A stretch of DNA of 64,000 nt from NCBI RefSeq assembly GCF_002944405.1, contig NZ_CP024310.1, positions 496,001-560,000 on the forward strand. The letters run 5' to 3'. Positions 46,013 through 54,505 of the stretch are shown here, piece after piece. The position numbers and the translations under genes were made by a program. This DNA is from Sinorhizobium fredii (GTDB lineage: Bacteria; Pseudomonadota; Alphaproteobacteria; Rhizobiales; Rhizobiaceae). Every line of letters starts with the position of its first letter. The stretch's first letter is position 1. A model generated the notes under the pieces. That model saw only the letters and a program-made list of their open reading frames with translations. It searched no databases and had not been told where the DNA came from.

Positions 46013-46627
46013 TCATCCGTACCGCACCAGAAACTCATCCGCCGTCAGTTCGCGAAAATCATCCAACGCCCGGCGCAGCTTGGCGTGGTCCCAATCCCAC
46101 CAGGCGAGGCGGTCCATGGCCTCGCCGATCTCGGCGGTGAAGCGCTGGCGGATCAGCTTGGCGGGGACGCCGCCGACGATCGTGTAGGGCGCAACGTCTT
46201 TCGAGACGACGGCGCCGGCGCCGATGACGGCGCCGTTGCCGACCTTGACGCCTGGCAGGATCGTGGCGCCATGGCCGATCCAGACGTCGTGGCCGATCGT
46301 CACCCGGTTCTGCCGGCGCCAGGCGAAGAGGTCGTGATCCGGCTCGGCGTCGTCCCAGTACATCGGCGCGCGATAGGTGAAATGATGCAGCGTCGCCCGC
46401 CAGGTCGGGTGGTTGGTGGCATTGATGCGCACGGCGGCGGCGATGTTGACGAACTTGCCGACCGTCGCGCACCAGATAGAGCCGTCCTGCATGACGTAGG
46501 AATAGTCGCCGAACTCGACCTCGTCGAGACGCGAACGCTCCTGGATCTCCGTGTAGCACCCAAGCTTCGAATTTGTGACGCTGGCGGTCCGATGGATGAA
46601 GGGTTCGAGACCAAGCTTATGGCTCAT
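46013..46627 (-). CDS. Phosphonate-associated hexapeptide acetyltransferase
   Basis: A 204-residue left-handed beta-helix protein with hexapeptide repeats (VTIGHDVWIGHGATILPGVKVGNGAVIGAGAVVSKDVAPYTIVGGVPAKLI). Start at MSHKLGLEPF overlaps the phnL stop (ATGA). This type of transferase frequently ends alphaproteobacterial phn operons and is annotated as a phosphonate metabolism protein; it may take the place of PhnO-type aminoalkylphosphonate acetylation. Function is inferred from context. Confidence 0.85.
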   Translation of the reverse strand: MSHKLGLEPFIHRTASVTNSKLGCYTEIQERSRLDEVEFGDYSYVMQDGSIWCATVGKFVNIAAAVRINATNHPTWRATLHHFTYRAPMYWDDAEPDHDLFAWRRQNRVTIGHDVWIGHGATILPGVKVGNGAVIGAGAVVSKDVAPYTIVGGVPAKLIRQRFTAEIGEAMDRLAWWDWDHAKLRRALDDFRELTADEFLVRYG

Positions 46628-47331
46628 GCGGCGTGCTTCCTCGGCGAGAATTCGGAGACGTCGATGATGCGGTCGGCGACCGCGTCGCGGACTTCGGCGT
46701 CGTGGAAGATGCCGACCAGCGCCGTGCCTTGCGCCTTCTTCTCGGCGATCATCTCGACCACAACGGCGCGGTTCTTCGCATCGAGCGAGGCCGTTGGCTC
46801 GTCGAGCAGCAGGATTTTGTGATCGGTGATGAAGCCGCGGGCGATGTTGACGCGCTGCTGCTCGCCGCCGGAGAAAGTGGCGGGTGGTAGAGCCCACAGC
46901 TCCTGAGGCAGGTTGAGCTTCGAAAGCAGTTCTGCAGCGCGCTCCCTCGCCTCGGCGGCCGCACCCCCGCGCGCCTGCAAAGGTTCGGCGACGATGTCGA
47001 GGGCGGAGACGCGCGGCACGACGCGCAGGAACTGGCTGACATAGCCGAGCGTGGTGCGGCGCACTTCGAGCACGGTGCGCGGTTCGGCATCCGCGAGGTT
47101 CACGAGCCGGCCGTCATGCTCCATCAGGATCTGGCCACCGTCGACGCCGTAATTGCCGTAGAGCATCTTGAGGATCGAGCTCTTGCCGACGCCGGAAGGG
47201 CCGCCGAGCACGACGCATTCGCCGGTCTTCACCGAGAAGGAGACGTTGGCGACGACCGGCAGGCGTACGCCGTCGCGCAGGTGCATGGTGAAGCTCTTGG
47301 CGACTTCTGAAACGACTAGGGGAGTAGCCAT
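46624..47331 (-). CDS. phnL: C-P lyase subunit PhnL, ABC-type ATP-binding protein
   Basis: A 235-residue ABC protein without an associated permease. Walker A is GGPSGVGKSS, signature FSGGEQQRVNIARG, Walker B LLLDEPTASLD. With PhnG, H and I it forms alpha-D-ribose-1-methylphosphonate-5-triphosphate from ATP and phosphonate. Three bases after phnK. Confidence 0.92.
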   Translation of the reverse strand: MATPLVVSEVAKSFTMHLRDGVRLPVVANVSFSVKTGECVVLGGPSGVGKSSILKMLYGNYGVDGGQILMEHDGRLVNLADAEPRTVLEVRRTTLGYVSQFLRVVPRVSALDIVAEPLQARGGAAAEARERAAELLSKLNLPQELWALPPATFSGGEQQRVNIARGFITDHKILLLDEPTASLDAKNRAVVVEMIAEKKAQGTALVGIFHDAEVRDAVADRIIDVSEFSPRKHAA

Positions 47332-47334
47332 GGA

Positions 47335-48111
47335 TCACACCTGCAGGATCGAAGAGACGAGAAGCTGCGTATAGGGCTCGCGCGGGTCGTCGAGCACGCG
47401 GTCGGTCAGCCCCTGTTCGATGACCGTGCCGTCCTTCATCACCATCATCCGGTGCGAGAGGAGGCGGGCCACCGCGAGGTCGTGGGTGACGATGATCGCG
47501 GCCAGCCCGAGGTCGTGGACGAGGCCGCGCACCAGATCGAGGAGGCGCGCCTGAACCGAGACGTCGAGGCCGCCGGTTGGCTCGTCCATGAAGACGAGGC
47601 GGGGCGAGGTGACTAGATTGCGGGCGATCTGCAGGCGCTGGCGCATGCCGCCGGAAAAGGCGCGCGGCTGGTCGTCGATCCGGTCCTCGCCGATCTCGAC
47701 GCGCCGTAGCCAGTCGCTGGCGCTGGCGCGGATATTGCCGTAGTGCCGGTCGCCGACCGCCATCAGCCGCTCGCCGACATTGGCGCCGGCCGAAACCGTC
47801 ATCCTCAGCCCATCGGCAGGGTTCTGGTGCACGAAACCCCAATCGGTGCGCATCAGGAAGCGCCGCTCGGCCTCGCCCATATGGGCCAGATCGCGGTACT
47901 GGCCGTAGCGCATGTGGTATTCGATGATGCCGGAGCTCGGCATTAGCCGAGTCGAGAGGCAGGAAAGCAGCGTCGTCTTGCCAGAACCGGACTCGCCGAC
48001 GACGGCGAGCACCTCGCCGGGATAGAGCTCGAAGGAGACATTGCGGCAGCCGATACGGCTTCCGTAGAACTTCGAGACGTCCTTGACCTTGAGAAGCGGC
48101 AGGGCGCTCAT
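47335..48111 (-). CDS. phnK: C-P lyase subunit PhnK, ABC-type ATP-binding protein
   Basis: A 258-residue ABC ATPase resembling oligopeptide transporter ATPases. Walker A GESGSGKTT, signature FSGGMRQRLQIARN, Walker B LVFMDEPTGGLD, H-loop VTHDLAVA. It docks on the PhnGHIJ core. ATG 48111 overlaps the phnJ stop (ATGA); the longer upstream frame is a shadow. Confidence 0.93.
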   Translation of the reverse strand: MSALPLLKVKDVSKFYGSRIGCRNVSFELYPGEVLAVVGESGSGKTTLLSCLSTRLMPSSGIIEYHMRYGQYRDLAHMGEAERRFLMRTDWGFVHQNPADGLRMTVSAGANVGERLMAVGDRHYGNIRASASDWLRRVEIGEDRIDDQPRAFSGGMRQRLQIARNLVTSPRLVFMDEPTGGLDVSVQARLLDLVRGLVHDLGLAAIIVTHDLAVARLLSHRMMVMKDGTVIEQGLTDRVLDDPREPYTQLLVSSILQV

Positions 48112-49001
48112 TCTGCGGGCTCCTTGCGTTCGTTCTGGGGGCGACCGAGCATGGCGCCGGCATGCCCATTCGCTTGCCGCTCCTCGCAATGGTCGGTGTC
48201 GGAGCAGACGAACATGCGCCCACCCTTGTCGTCGAGCACCACCTCGTCAAGATAGACGTTCTCCGCACCGCAGAGCGCGCAGGGCTTGTCGAATTTCTGG
48301 ATCTCGAAAGGGTGGTCCTCGAAATCGAGGCTGACGACCTCGGTGAAGGGCGGCACCGCATAGATGCGTTTCTCGCGGCCGGCGCCGAAGAGCTGCAGCG
48401 CCTCCGACATGTGCATCTTCGGATTGTCGAATTTCGGCGTCGGCGAGGGGTCCATGACGTAGCGGCCCTCGACCTTGACCGGATAGGCATAGGTCGTGGC
48501 GATGTGGCCGTTGCGGGCGATGTCCTCGTAGAGCTTCACATGCATGAGGCCGTATTCTTCGAGCGCATGCATCTTGCGCGTCTCGGTCTCGCGTGGCTCC
48601 AGGAAGCGCAACGGTTCCGGGATCGGCACCTGGTAGACGAGCGTCTGGCCTTCTCGAAGCGGCTCCTCGGGAATGCGGTGGCGCGTTTGGATGATCGTCG
48701 CATCCGTCGTCTTGGTGGTGACGGCGATGTTAGCGACCTTCTGGAAGAAGGCGCGGATCGAGACGGCATTGGTGGTGTCGTCGGCGCCCTGGTCGATGAC
48801 CTTCAAAACGTCATCGGGGCCAAGGATTGAGGCGGTGACCTGCACGCCGCCGGTGCCCCAGCCATAGGGCATCGGCATTTCGCGGGAGGCGAAGGGCACC
48901 TGGTAGCCGGGAATGGCGATCGCCTTGAGAATCGCCCGCCGGATCATCCGCTTCGTCTGTTCGTCGAGATAGGCGAAATTGTAGGTGGCAAGGTCGTTCA
49001 T
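48108..49001 (-). CDS. phnJ: Carbon-phosphorus lyase, radical SAM subunit
   Basis: A 297-residue subunit that cleaves the C-P bond of ribose-1-phosphonate-5-phosphate, giving methane from methylphosphonate. The [4Fe-4S] cysteines Cys241, Cys244 and Cys266 (CALC...FVCSD), the thiyl Cys272 and the glycyl-radical Gly32 (PGYQVPF) fall at the same positions as in E. coli PhnJ. It overlaps phnI by four bases. All key residues are intact. Confidence 0.96.
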   Translation of the reverse strand: MNDLATYNFAYLDEQTKRMIRRAILKAIAIPGYQVPFASREMPMPYGWGTGGVQVTASILGPDDVLKVIDQGADDTTNAVSIRAFFQKVANIAVTTKTTDATIIQTRHRIPEEPLREGQTLVYQVPIPEPLRFLEPRETETRKMHALEEYGLMHVKLYEDIARNGHIATTYAYPVKVEGRYVMDPSPTPKFDNPKMHMSEALQLFGAGREKRIYAVPPFTEVVSLDFEDHPFEIQKFDKPCALCGAENVYLDEVVLDDKGGRMFVCSDTDHCEERQANGHAGAMLGRPQNERKEPAE

Positions 49002-50104
49002 TCGGCGGCCTCCTTCATGCCGTCCGCTTGGCCGGCGTGGGCGGCCTTGTAGTCGCGGCGCATGCGCCGCACCAGGTCGAGCTCGGCCTGGAAATCGACG
49101 TAGTGCGGCAGCTTCAGATGCTCGACGAAGCCGGTCGCCTGGACGTTGTCGGCATGCGAGATGACGAATTCCTGGTCCTGGGCCGGGGCGACGATGTCCT
49201 CACTGAACTCGTCGGTCCGGAGCGCCCGGTCGACGAGCGACATCGACATGGCCTTCCGTTCGCTCTGGCCGAAAACGAGACCGTAGCCACGGGTGAATTG
49301 CGGCGGCTGTTTGGCCGAGCCCTTGAACTGGTTGACCATCTGGCATTCGGTTACGCGGATGGTGCCGAGCGAGACGGCGAAGCCGAGCTCCGGCAGATCA
49401 AGCTCGACCTCCACCTCGCCGATCCGGACCTCGCCGACGAAGGGATGGGTGCGGCCGTAGCCGCGCTGGGTGGAATAGGCGAGCGCCAAGAGAAAGCCTT
49501 CGTCGCCGCGGGCAAGGGCCTGCAGGCGCAGGTCGCGGGCCATCGGGAATTCCATCGGCTCTCGCGTCAGGTCGCCCGCCACATGACCATCGGGCATCTG
49601 GCCGTCGACTTCGATCAGGCCCTCGCCGTCGAGAATGTCCGAGACGCGCATGACCTGTTCGCCCGATGACTTCATCGCCGGCGCCGCGACCGGTTCGTCG
49701 CCGATGAGCGACGGGTCGAGCAGGCGGTGGGTGTAGTCGAAAGTGGGGCCGAGAAGCTGACCGCCGGGCAGGTCCTTGTAGGTGGCGGACACGCGCCGTT
49801 CGACCAGCATTCCGGCAGTGTCGATCGGCTCGGAATAGCCGAAGCGGGGGAGCGTGGTGCGATAGGCGCGCAGGATGAAGATCGCCTCTATCATGTCGCC
49901 GCGCGCTTGGCGCACGGCAAGTGCGGCGAGCGAGCGGTCGTAAAGCGAGGCCTCGGCCATGACGCGATCGACGGCCAGACCGAGCTGCTCGACCACCTGC
50001 TCGATGGTGATCGAGGGCAGCGAGCGGTCGCCGCGCCGGCGGTCGGCAAGCAGGCGATGCGCATTGGCGATGGCGGCTTCCCCGCCCTTCACGGCAACAT
50101 ACAT
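48998..50104 (-). CDS. phnI: C-P lyase subunit PhnI (nucleosidase)
   Basis: A 368-residue core subunit. MYVAVKGGEAAIANAHRLL and RQARGDMIEAIFILRAYRTTLPRFGYSEPIDTAGM are typical of PhnI, which displaces adenine from ATP with the phosphonate. It is followed by phnJ with an ATGA overlap and preceded by phnH with a 3-base gap. Confidence 0.95.
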   Translation of the reverse strand: MYVAVKGGEAAIANAHRLLADRRRGDRSLPSITIEQVVEQLGLAVDRVMAEASLYDRSLAALAVRQARGDMIEAIFILRAYRTTLPRFGYSEPIDTAGMLVERRVSATYKDLPGGQLLGPTFDYTHRLLDPSLIGDEPVAAPAMKSSGEQVMRVSDILDGEGLIEVDGQMPDGHVAGDLTREPMEFPMARDLRLQALARGDEGFLLALAYSTQRGYGRTHPFVGEVRIGEVEVELDLPELGFAVSLGTIRVTECQMVNQFKGSAKQPPQFTRGYGLVFGQSERKAMSMSLVDRALRTDEFSEDIVAPAQDQEFVISHADNVQATGFVEHLKLPHYVDFQAELDLVRRMRRDYKAAHAGQADGMKEAAE

Positions 50105-50107
50105 GGA

Positions 50108-50716
50108 TCAGAACTCCTTCGCCGAGAGCTTCGTCGTGCGCGGCAGGCAGAGCACCGCGTCGCCCGACGTCAGCACCAGATCGATGCCGCGCGGGAAGAC
50201 CGCCCAGTTGGCCGCCCAGAAGTCGAGAAAGACGTCCGGCAGGCCCTTCGGTGCGACGCCGATCTCAGTTTTGATGCCCGGCCCGCGAGCGACGAGCGCC
50301 TCACCGCCGGTCAGTGCCTCGATCTCGACCACCAGCGTCGTCGAGCGGTCGGGATATTCCTGGGTGCCGAGGGCGAACTGATCGAAGCCCGGCACCGCGG
50401 CCCCCTTCTCGACGAAGGCGAAACGCGCCTCGTCCTTGGCTTCGGTCAGGGCGGCGCCGGTATGGAAGGCGATCCATTGCGGCACCGAAGATTTGGCGAG
50501 CGCCGGTGAGAGCCAGACGGGGGTGTCGTGATCGCAGAGCGTCAGTGCCACGGCGCCGCTGGCGTTACCAAGAGGCGAGCGTGGTGCCGATTGAGCCGAG
50601 AGCCGGCCGATGGTGCCCGGGCGGGCAAAACTGTCCATCAGGGTGCGGAACACGGATTGCGCCGCGAAGACGGGATCGGCGAACGCGCCGGCATAGATCT
50701 GCGACTGCGTGCCCAT
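50108..50716 (-). CDS. phnH: C-P lyase subunit PhnH
   Basis: A 202-residue subunit with the PhnH pattern GAFADPVFAAQSVFRTLMDSFARPG and FWAANWAVFPRGIDLVLTSGD. Start is ATG 50716, which overlaps the phnG stop (TGATG) behind GGGGAGAGG; a TTG one codon earlier is less likely. Part of the PhnGHIJ hexadecamer-like core complex. Confidence 0.94.
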   Translation of the reverse strand: MGTQSQIYAGAFADPVFAAQSVFRTLMDSFARPGTIGRLSAQSAPRSPLGNASGAVALTLCDHDTPVWLSPALAKSSVPQWIAFHTGAALTEAKDEARFAFVEKGAAVPGFDQFALGTQEYPDRSTTLVVEIEALTGGEALVARGPGIKTEIGVAPKGLPDVFLDFWAANWAVFPRGIDLVLTSGDAVLCLPRTTKLSAKEF

Positions 50717-51192
50717 CAATCCTCTCCCCGGACCATGGTGAAGAAATCGACGCGGGTCGCCGCCGTCTCCTCGGCTTTCCGCTGGTCTTGCCTATCGAGG
50801 CGGGCGGCGATCAGCCGGTGCAGCGCTTCGACCGCCCGACGGTGCGCATCGTGCTGGAAAAGGGCGTCGAAGATCGCCGCGTAGCGGGCGCGCTCCTTGT
50901 CGGTGCCGAGCATCTGCCCGTGGCCGACCTCGCCGGTCGAGAGCCGGACGGTGGCACGTGACACTGTCGCCTCGCCCAGGTTGAAAGGATCGCCGCCGCC
51001 GCCGATGCGGCCGCGCACCATGACGAGTCCGGTCTCCGGACCGCGGACCGGCGCCACGTCCGGCTTGTCGGCTATGGCTTCCCAGGCGGCCGTCAGTTCC
51101 GCAAGGGTGGCGCGGGCCAGAAGCCGCATGCCTTCCTTGCGATCCCACGCCTCTGGGGCTTCAAATCTCTGCTTCGCGTCCATTTGCTTCAT
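50716..51192 (-). CDS. phnG: C-P lyase subunit PhnG
   Basis: A 158-residue subunit: RLLARATLAELTAAW, RGPETGLVMVRGRIGGGGDPFNLGEATVSRATVRL and VGHGQMLGTDKERARYAAIFDAL are characteristic. First gene of phnGHIJKL. The ATG at 51192 has a weak ribosome site; a second ATG three codons on (51183) is possible. The phnF gene is divergent 70 bases away. Confidence 0.93.
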   Translation of the reverse strand: MKQMDAKQRFEAPEAWDRKEGMRLLARATLAELTAAWEAIADKPDVAPVRGPETGLVMVRGRIGGGGDPFNLGEATVSRATVRLSTGEVGHGQMLGTDKERARYAAIFDALFQHDAHRRAVEALHRLIAARLDRQDQRKAEETAATRVDFFTMVRGED

Positions 51193-51199
51193 CCCAAAT

Positions 51200-51215
51200 G
51201 TCTATTGATCTAGAC
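51200..51215. promoter_or_regulatory. Candidate PhnF operator
   Basis: GTCTATTGATCTAGAC, an inverted repeat GTCTA-N6-TAGAC, lies immediately upstream of phnG in the phnG-phnF divergent region. PhnF-type GntR regulators bind short palindromes of TCTAGAC character. Repression of the phn operon is inferred. Confidence 0.5.
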
Positions 51216-51262
51216 AACTATACATCCTATACCATTCTCTAACGGTCGGAAATGACAGGCTT

Positions 51263-52015
51263 GTGACGGTGGCAAAAACGGCAGTGAAAAAAACGGTCGA
51301 GCGGCAGACCGGTGTGGCGCTCTGGCGGCAGATTGCCGACCGCATACGGCTGGCGATCAGCAATGGCGACTACGACACGACCGGAATGGTGCCGCCCGAG
51401 ACGGCGCTGGCGCACGACTTCGGCGTCAACCGCCATACGGTCCGCAGCGCGCTGGCGGCCCTTGCCGACGAAGGACTGGTGCGCGCCGTGCAGGGGCGCG
51501 GCACGCTGATCGAGCGCAAGGAGCGGGTCACCTATCCGATCTCGCGGCGTACCCGCTTCTCGCAGGGGCTCGGCCGACAGGTGAGGGAAATCGGCACCCG
51601 GCTGCTGGCGCACGGCCAAGTGCCGGCGAGCGGCGAGATTGCCACGGCACTAGGTCTTGCTCCGAGTGCGCTGCTCGTCGAGCTCCACACCGTCAGCAGT
51701 GGCGACGGCCGGCCGCTCTCCACGTCGCTCAGCTATTTTCCCGCCGACCGCTTTCCGCGGATGGCGGAGGAATATGCCCGTCTCGGCTCCGTGACCAAGG
51801 CCTTCGCCGCCCAGGGCGTCTACGATTATGTCCGCGCTTCCACCGAGATCGTCGCGCGACATGCGGAAGCGGAGGAGCTGACGCTGCTCCAGCTTTCACC
51901 CGGGGCGATCGTGCTAGAGGCCCAATCGGTCAATGCCGACCTCGAAGGCCGGCCGGTCGAATACTCGCGGACGCGTTTTGCAGCCGACCGGATGAAGCTC
52001 AGGGTCGAGACTTAG
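51263..52015 (+). CDS. phnF: GntR-family phosphonate regulator with UTRA domain
   Basis: A 250-residue GntR protein: winged helix MVPPETALAHDFGVNRHTVRSALAALADEGLVRAVQGRGTLIE (about 42-84), then a UTRA ligand domain (about 95-245) ending in EYSRTRFAADRMKL. Starts with GTG at 51263. The position divergent from phnG identifies it as PhnF, the usual repressor of phosphonate genes. Its 3' end overlaps the convergent DUF1905 gene by 17 bases. Confidence 0.9.
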   Translation: MTVAKTAVKKTVERQTGVALWRQIADRIRLAISNGDYDTTGMVPPETALAHDFGVNRHTVRSALAALADEGLVRAVQGRGTLIERKERVTYPISRRTRFSQGLGRQVREIGTRLLAHGQVPASGEIATALGLAPSALLVELHTVSSGDGRPLSTSLSYFPADRFPRMAEEYARLGSVTKAFAAQGVYDYVRASTEIVARHAEAEELTLLQLSPGAIVLEAQSVNADLEGRPVEYSRTRFAADRMKLRVET

Positions 52016-52310
52016 CGCCGTCCAACGACAGCTTGATGCGCATCGTTTGACCGGCAGCCAGTTTTTCTCGCTGCCGAACCTCCGCCTTCACCGGCAGCAG
52101 GAACGAACCCGAGGCCTTGTCGGGGAAGATCGACGTGGTCCAATCCGTCTTGCCCGTGCGTGCGATCACAGCCTCGCTACCCCAGCCGCGTTTTCCCCGT
52201 TCGGCCAGGAACTTGATCTGCCGTGCAATCTCCGCTGGCAGGGTGACGAAGTGCCAGCCGCCCTTGCCGGGATAGAGCCAGAGCTCGCCGTCGAATTCGA
52301 ATTCGCCCAT
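51999..52310 (-). CDS. DUF1905-domain protein
   Basis: A 103-residue protein with the DUF1905 pattern: FEFDGELWLYPGKGGWHFVTLP, GWGSEAVIARTGKTDWTTSIFP, SGSFLLPVKAEVRQREKLAAGQTM. The family is a small beta-barrel of unknown function. Standalone, minus strand, 3' end overlapping phnF by 17 bases. No functional link to phosphonate use is evident. Confidence 0.83.
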   Translation of the reverse strand: MGEFEFDGELWLYPGKGGWHFVTLPAEIARQIKFLAERGKRGWGSEAVIARTGKTDWTTSIFPDKASGSFLLPVKAEVRQREKLAAGQTMRIKLSLDGAKSRP

Positions 52311-52442
52311 CTGTCTCAGTTACTCTCGCTTGCCGCCATTCCGTTAAATAAGGCCAAAACGCCGCATTTCCGACGCGTTTTTGCCGCATCACCTAAGCTT
52401 GCATCAGGATCCACGCATTGTCTTCTCTGGGGGAGAAACGAA

Positions 52443-53837
52443 ATGGCGACGTGGCGACCCGATCCTTCCTTCTATCCATCCCCACGCATGGCCGCCAAGG
52501 CGCCGAAAGAGACGCTTGCCTATGTGGCGGCCTTCGACCCGGACCGGCAGCGGCCGGACGCAATCGCCGTCGTCGACCTCGACCCGGCATCCGCAAGCTA
52601 TTCTCAGATCGTCGGGCAGGTCGACATGCCGAATGTCGGCGACGAGCTTCACCATTTCGGCTGGAACGCCTGCTCATCCTGCTTGTGCCCCAATGCGCCG
52701 CATCCGCATGTCGAGCGCCGCTACCTCGTCGTGCCCGGCTTGAGATCATCGCGGCTGCATATCATCGACACGAAGCCCGATCCACGCAAGCCTGAGATCG
52801 TCCGCGTCATCGAGCCCGAGGAAGTCGCCGAACGGGCCAACTATTCGCGGCTGCACACGATCCATTGCGGACCGGAGGGCATCTACGTCAACGCGCTCGC
52901 CGACCGTGACGGCAAGGCGCCAGGCGGCATCTTCCTGCTCGACCACGACAGTTTCGACGTGCTCGGCCAATGGGAAATGGACCGCGGCCCGCAGAAGCTC
53001 GCCTATGACTTCTGGTGGCATCTCGGCCACGACACGATGATCACCAGCGAATGGGGAACGCCCGATACGTTCGAAAACGGCCTCGTTCCGGAAGTGCTGC
53101 TCGGCTCCCAGTATGGCCGCCGGCTGCATTTCTGGGATCTGCATACGCGCAAGCACCTGCAGGAGATCGACTTCGGCGAGGAACATCAGCTCGTCTTCGA
53201 ATTGCGCCCGGCCCATGATCCGACCAAGGCCCATGGTTTCGTCGGCTGCGTCATCAGCCTTAAGGACCTCTCCGCATCGATCTGGACCTGGTATCGCGAA
53301 GGCAACCAGTGGGCGGTGAAGAAGGTGATCGAGATACCCGCAGAGCCGGCCGATCCGGACCTCTTGCCGCCCTTGCTCAAGGGCTTCCAGGCCGTGCCGC
53401 CGCTCGTCACCGATATCGACCTCTCGATGGATGATCGCTTCCTCTACGTCTCCTGCTGGGGCACCGGAGACATGATCCAATACGACGTTTCTGATCCGCT
53501 TGCGCCGAAGGAGGCCGGACGGGTGCGGATCGGCGGAATCGTCGCGCGCGCGACGCATCCGAAGGCATCGAATGGCCGCTTGAACGGCGGGCCGCAGATG
53601 GTGGAGATCAGCCGCGACGGCAAGCGGGTCTACTTCACCAATTCGCTTTATGGCGCCATCGACCCGCAATTCTATCCGGAGGGTCTCGACGGCTGGATGG
53701 TGAAGCTCGATGTCGGCGACAATGGCGGGATTTCCTTCGACGGAAAATTCTTCGTCGACTGGCCGAAGGGCCACCGGCCGCATCAGGTTCGGCTCGAGGG
53801 TGGCGACTGTTCGTCGGATTCCTATTGCTATTCTTGA
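52443..53837 (+). CDS. SBP56/SELENBP family protein, methanethiol-oxidase type
   Basis: A 464-residue seven-bladed beta-propeller protein. HHFGWNACSSC (Cys77, Cys80) with Cys82 is the family active-site region; the histidines of RLHTIHCG, FWWHLGHD and GHRPHQVRLEGGD fit the copper site proposed for methanethiol oxidases. The reaction in characterised members is methanethiol to formaldehyde, hydrogen sulfide and hydrogen peroxide. No signal peptide is present, unlike bacterial MtoX, and no SCO1 or MauG gene is adjacent, so activity is less certain. Start follows GGGGGAGAAACGAA. Confidence 0.88.
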   Translation: MATWRPDPSFYPSPRMAAKAPKETLAYVAAFDPDRQRPDAIAVVDLDPASASYSQIVGQVDMPNVGDELHHFGWNACSSCLCPNAPHPHVERRYLVVPGLRSSRLHIIDTKPDPRKPEIVRVIEPEEVAERANYSRLHTIHCGPEGIYVNALADRDGKAPGGIFLLDHDSFDVLGQWEMDRGPQKLAYDFWWHLGHDTMITSEWGTPDTFENGLVPEVLLGSQYGRRLHFWDLHTRKHLQEIDFGEEHQLVFELRPAHDPTKAHGFVGCVISLKDLSASIWTWYREGNQWAVKKVIEIPAEPADPDLLPPLLKGFQAVPPLVTDIDLSMDDRFLYVSCWGTGDMIQYDVSDPLAPKEAGRVRIGGIVARATHPKASNGRLNGGPQMVEISRDGKRVYFTNSLYGAIDPQFYPEGLDGWMVKLDVGDNGGISFDGKFFVDWPKGHRPHQVRLEGGDCSSDSYCYS

Positions 53838-53869
53838 AGTGAGCAGAACGATGCTCGCCGGAGCGGATA

Positions 53870-54493
53870 ATGGATTTCTGGCCCTGGCTCTCGCTTGCCG
53901 GTCTCGGCGCCTTTCACGGCGCCAATCCGGCGATGGGCTGGCTTTTCGCCGTGGCGCTCGGGCTGCATCGGCAAAGCGCCCGCACCGTCTGGCTCTCGCT
54001 TGTCCCGATCGCCCTCGGGCATGCCGTTTCCATTGGGACCGTGCTCGCCGCGATGGTCGCCTTCGGGGCGGTCATGGACCTGCGCGGCCTGCAGCTCGTT
54101 ACCGCCGTCTTCATCCTGGGCCTTACCGGCTATCTTGCCATCTACGGACACCGTCATCGCGTCAGGGTCGGCATGCAAGCCGGCATGGCGGGGCTTGCGG
54201 CCTGGTCCTTCCTGATGGCCACGAGCCATGGCGCCGGACTGATGCTCGTGCCCGCGGTGCTTAGCCTCTGCCTTTCCGATCAGGCGGGGGTGGCCGGCAC
54301 CACCGACTCGCTCTCGGTTTCCCTTGCTGCAATTGCCGTCCATACCGGCGCGATGCTCGCGGTGATCGCCGCGATTGCCCTGATGGTCTTTACCTGGCTT
54401 GGCCTTGCCGGATTGCGATCCGCATGGATCAATTTCGATCGGCTCTGGATCGCCGCACTCGGCGCAACCGGCATCATCCTCCTCGTCTGGTAA
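53870..54493 (+). CDS. Six-helix membrane protein, NicO/LysE-like
   Basis: A 207-residue protein with about six hydrophobic segments. The N-terminal GLGAFHGANPAMGWLFAVALGLH resembles the His-containing first helix of NicO/RcnA and related exporters, and a second His lies in IALGHAVSIG. It follows the methanethiol-oxidase-family gene by 32 bases and probably shares its transcript. A role in metal or sulfur-compound export is a guess from this context. Confidence 0.7.
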   Translation: MDFWPWLSLAGLGAFHGANPAMGWLFAVALGLHRQSARTVWLSLVPIALGHAVSIGTVLAAMVAFGAVMDLRGLQLVTAVFILGLTGYLAIYGHRHRVRVGMQAGMAGLAAWSFLMATSHGAGLMLVPAVLSLCLSDQAGVAGTTDSLSVSLAAIAVHTGAMLAVIAAIALMVFTWLGLAGLRSAWINFDRLWIAALGATGIILLVW

Positions 54494-54505
54494 AGCGCAT
54501 TCTGC

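Noticed and set aside
51240..51258. Pho box upstream of phnG (CTGTCAT on the minus strand)
   Set aside because: Only one half-site matches; the second half at the expected spacing does not resemble CTGTCAT, so PhoB control is not supported by this alone.
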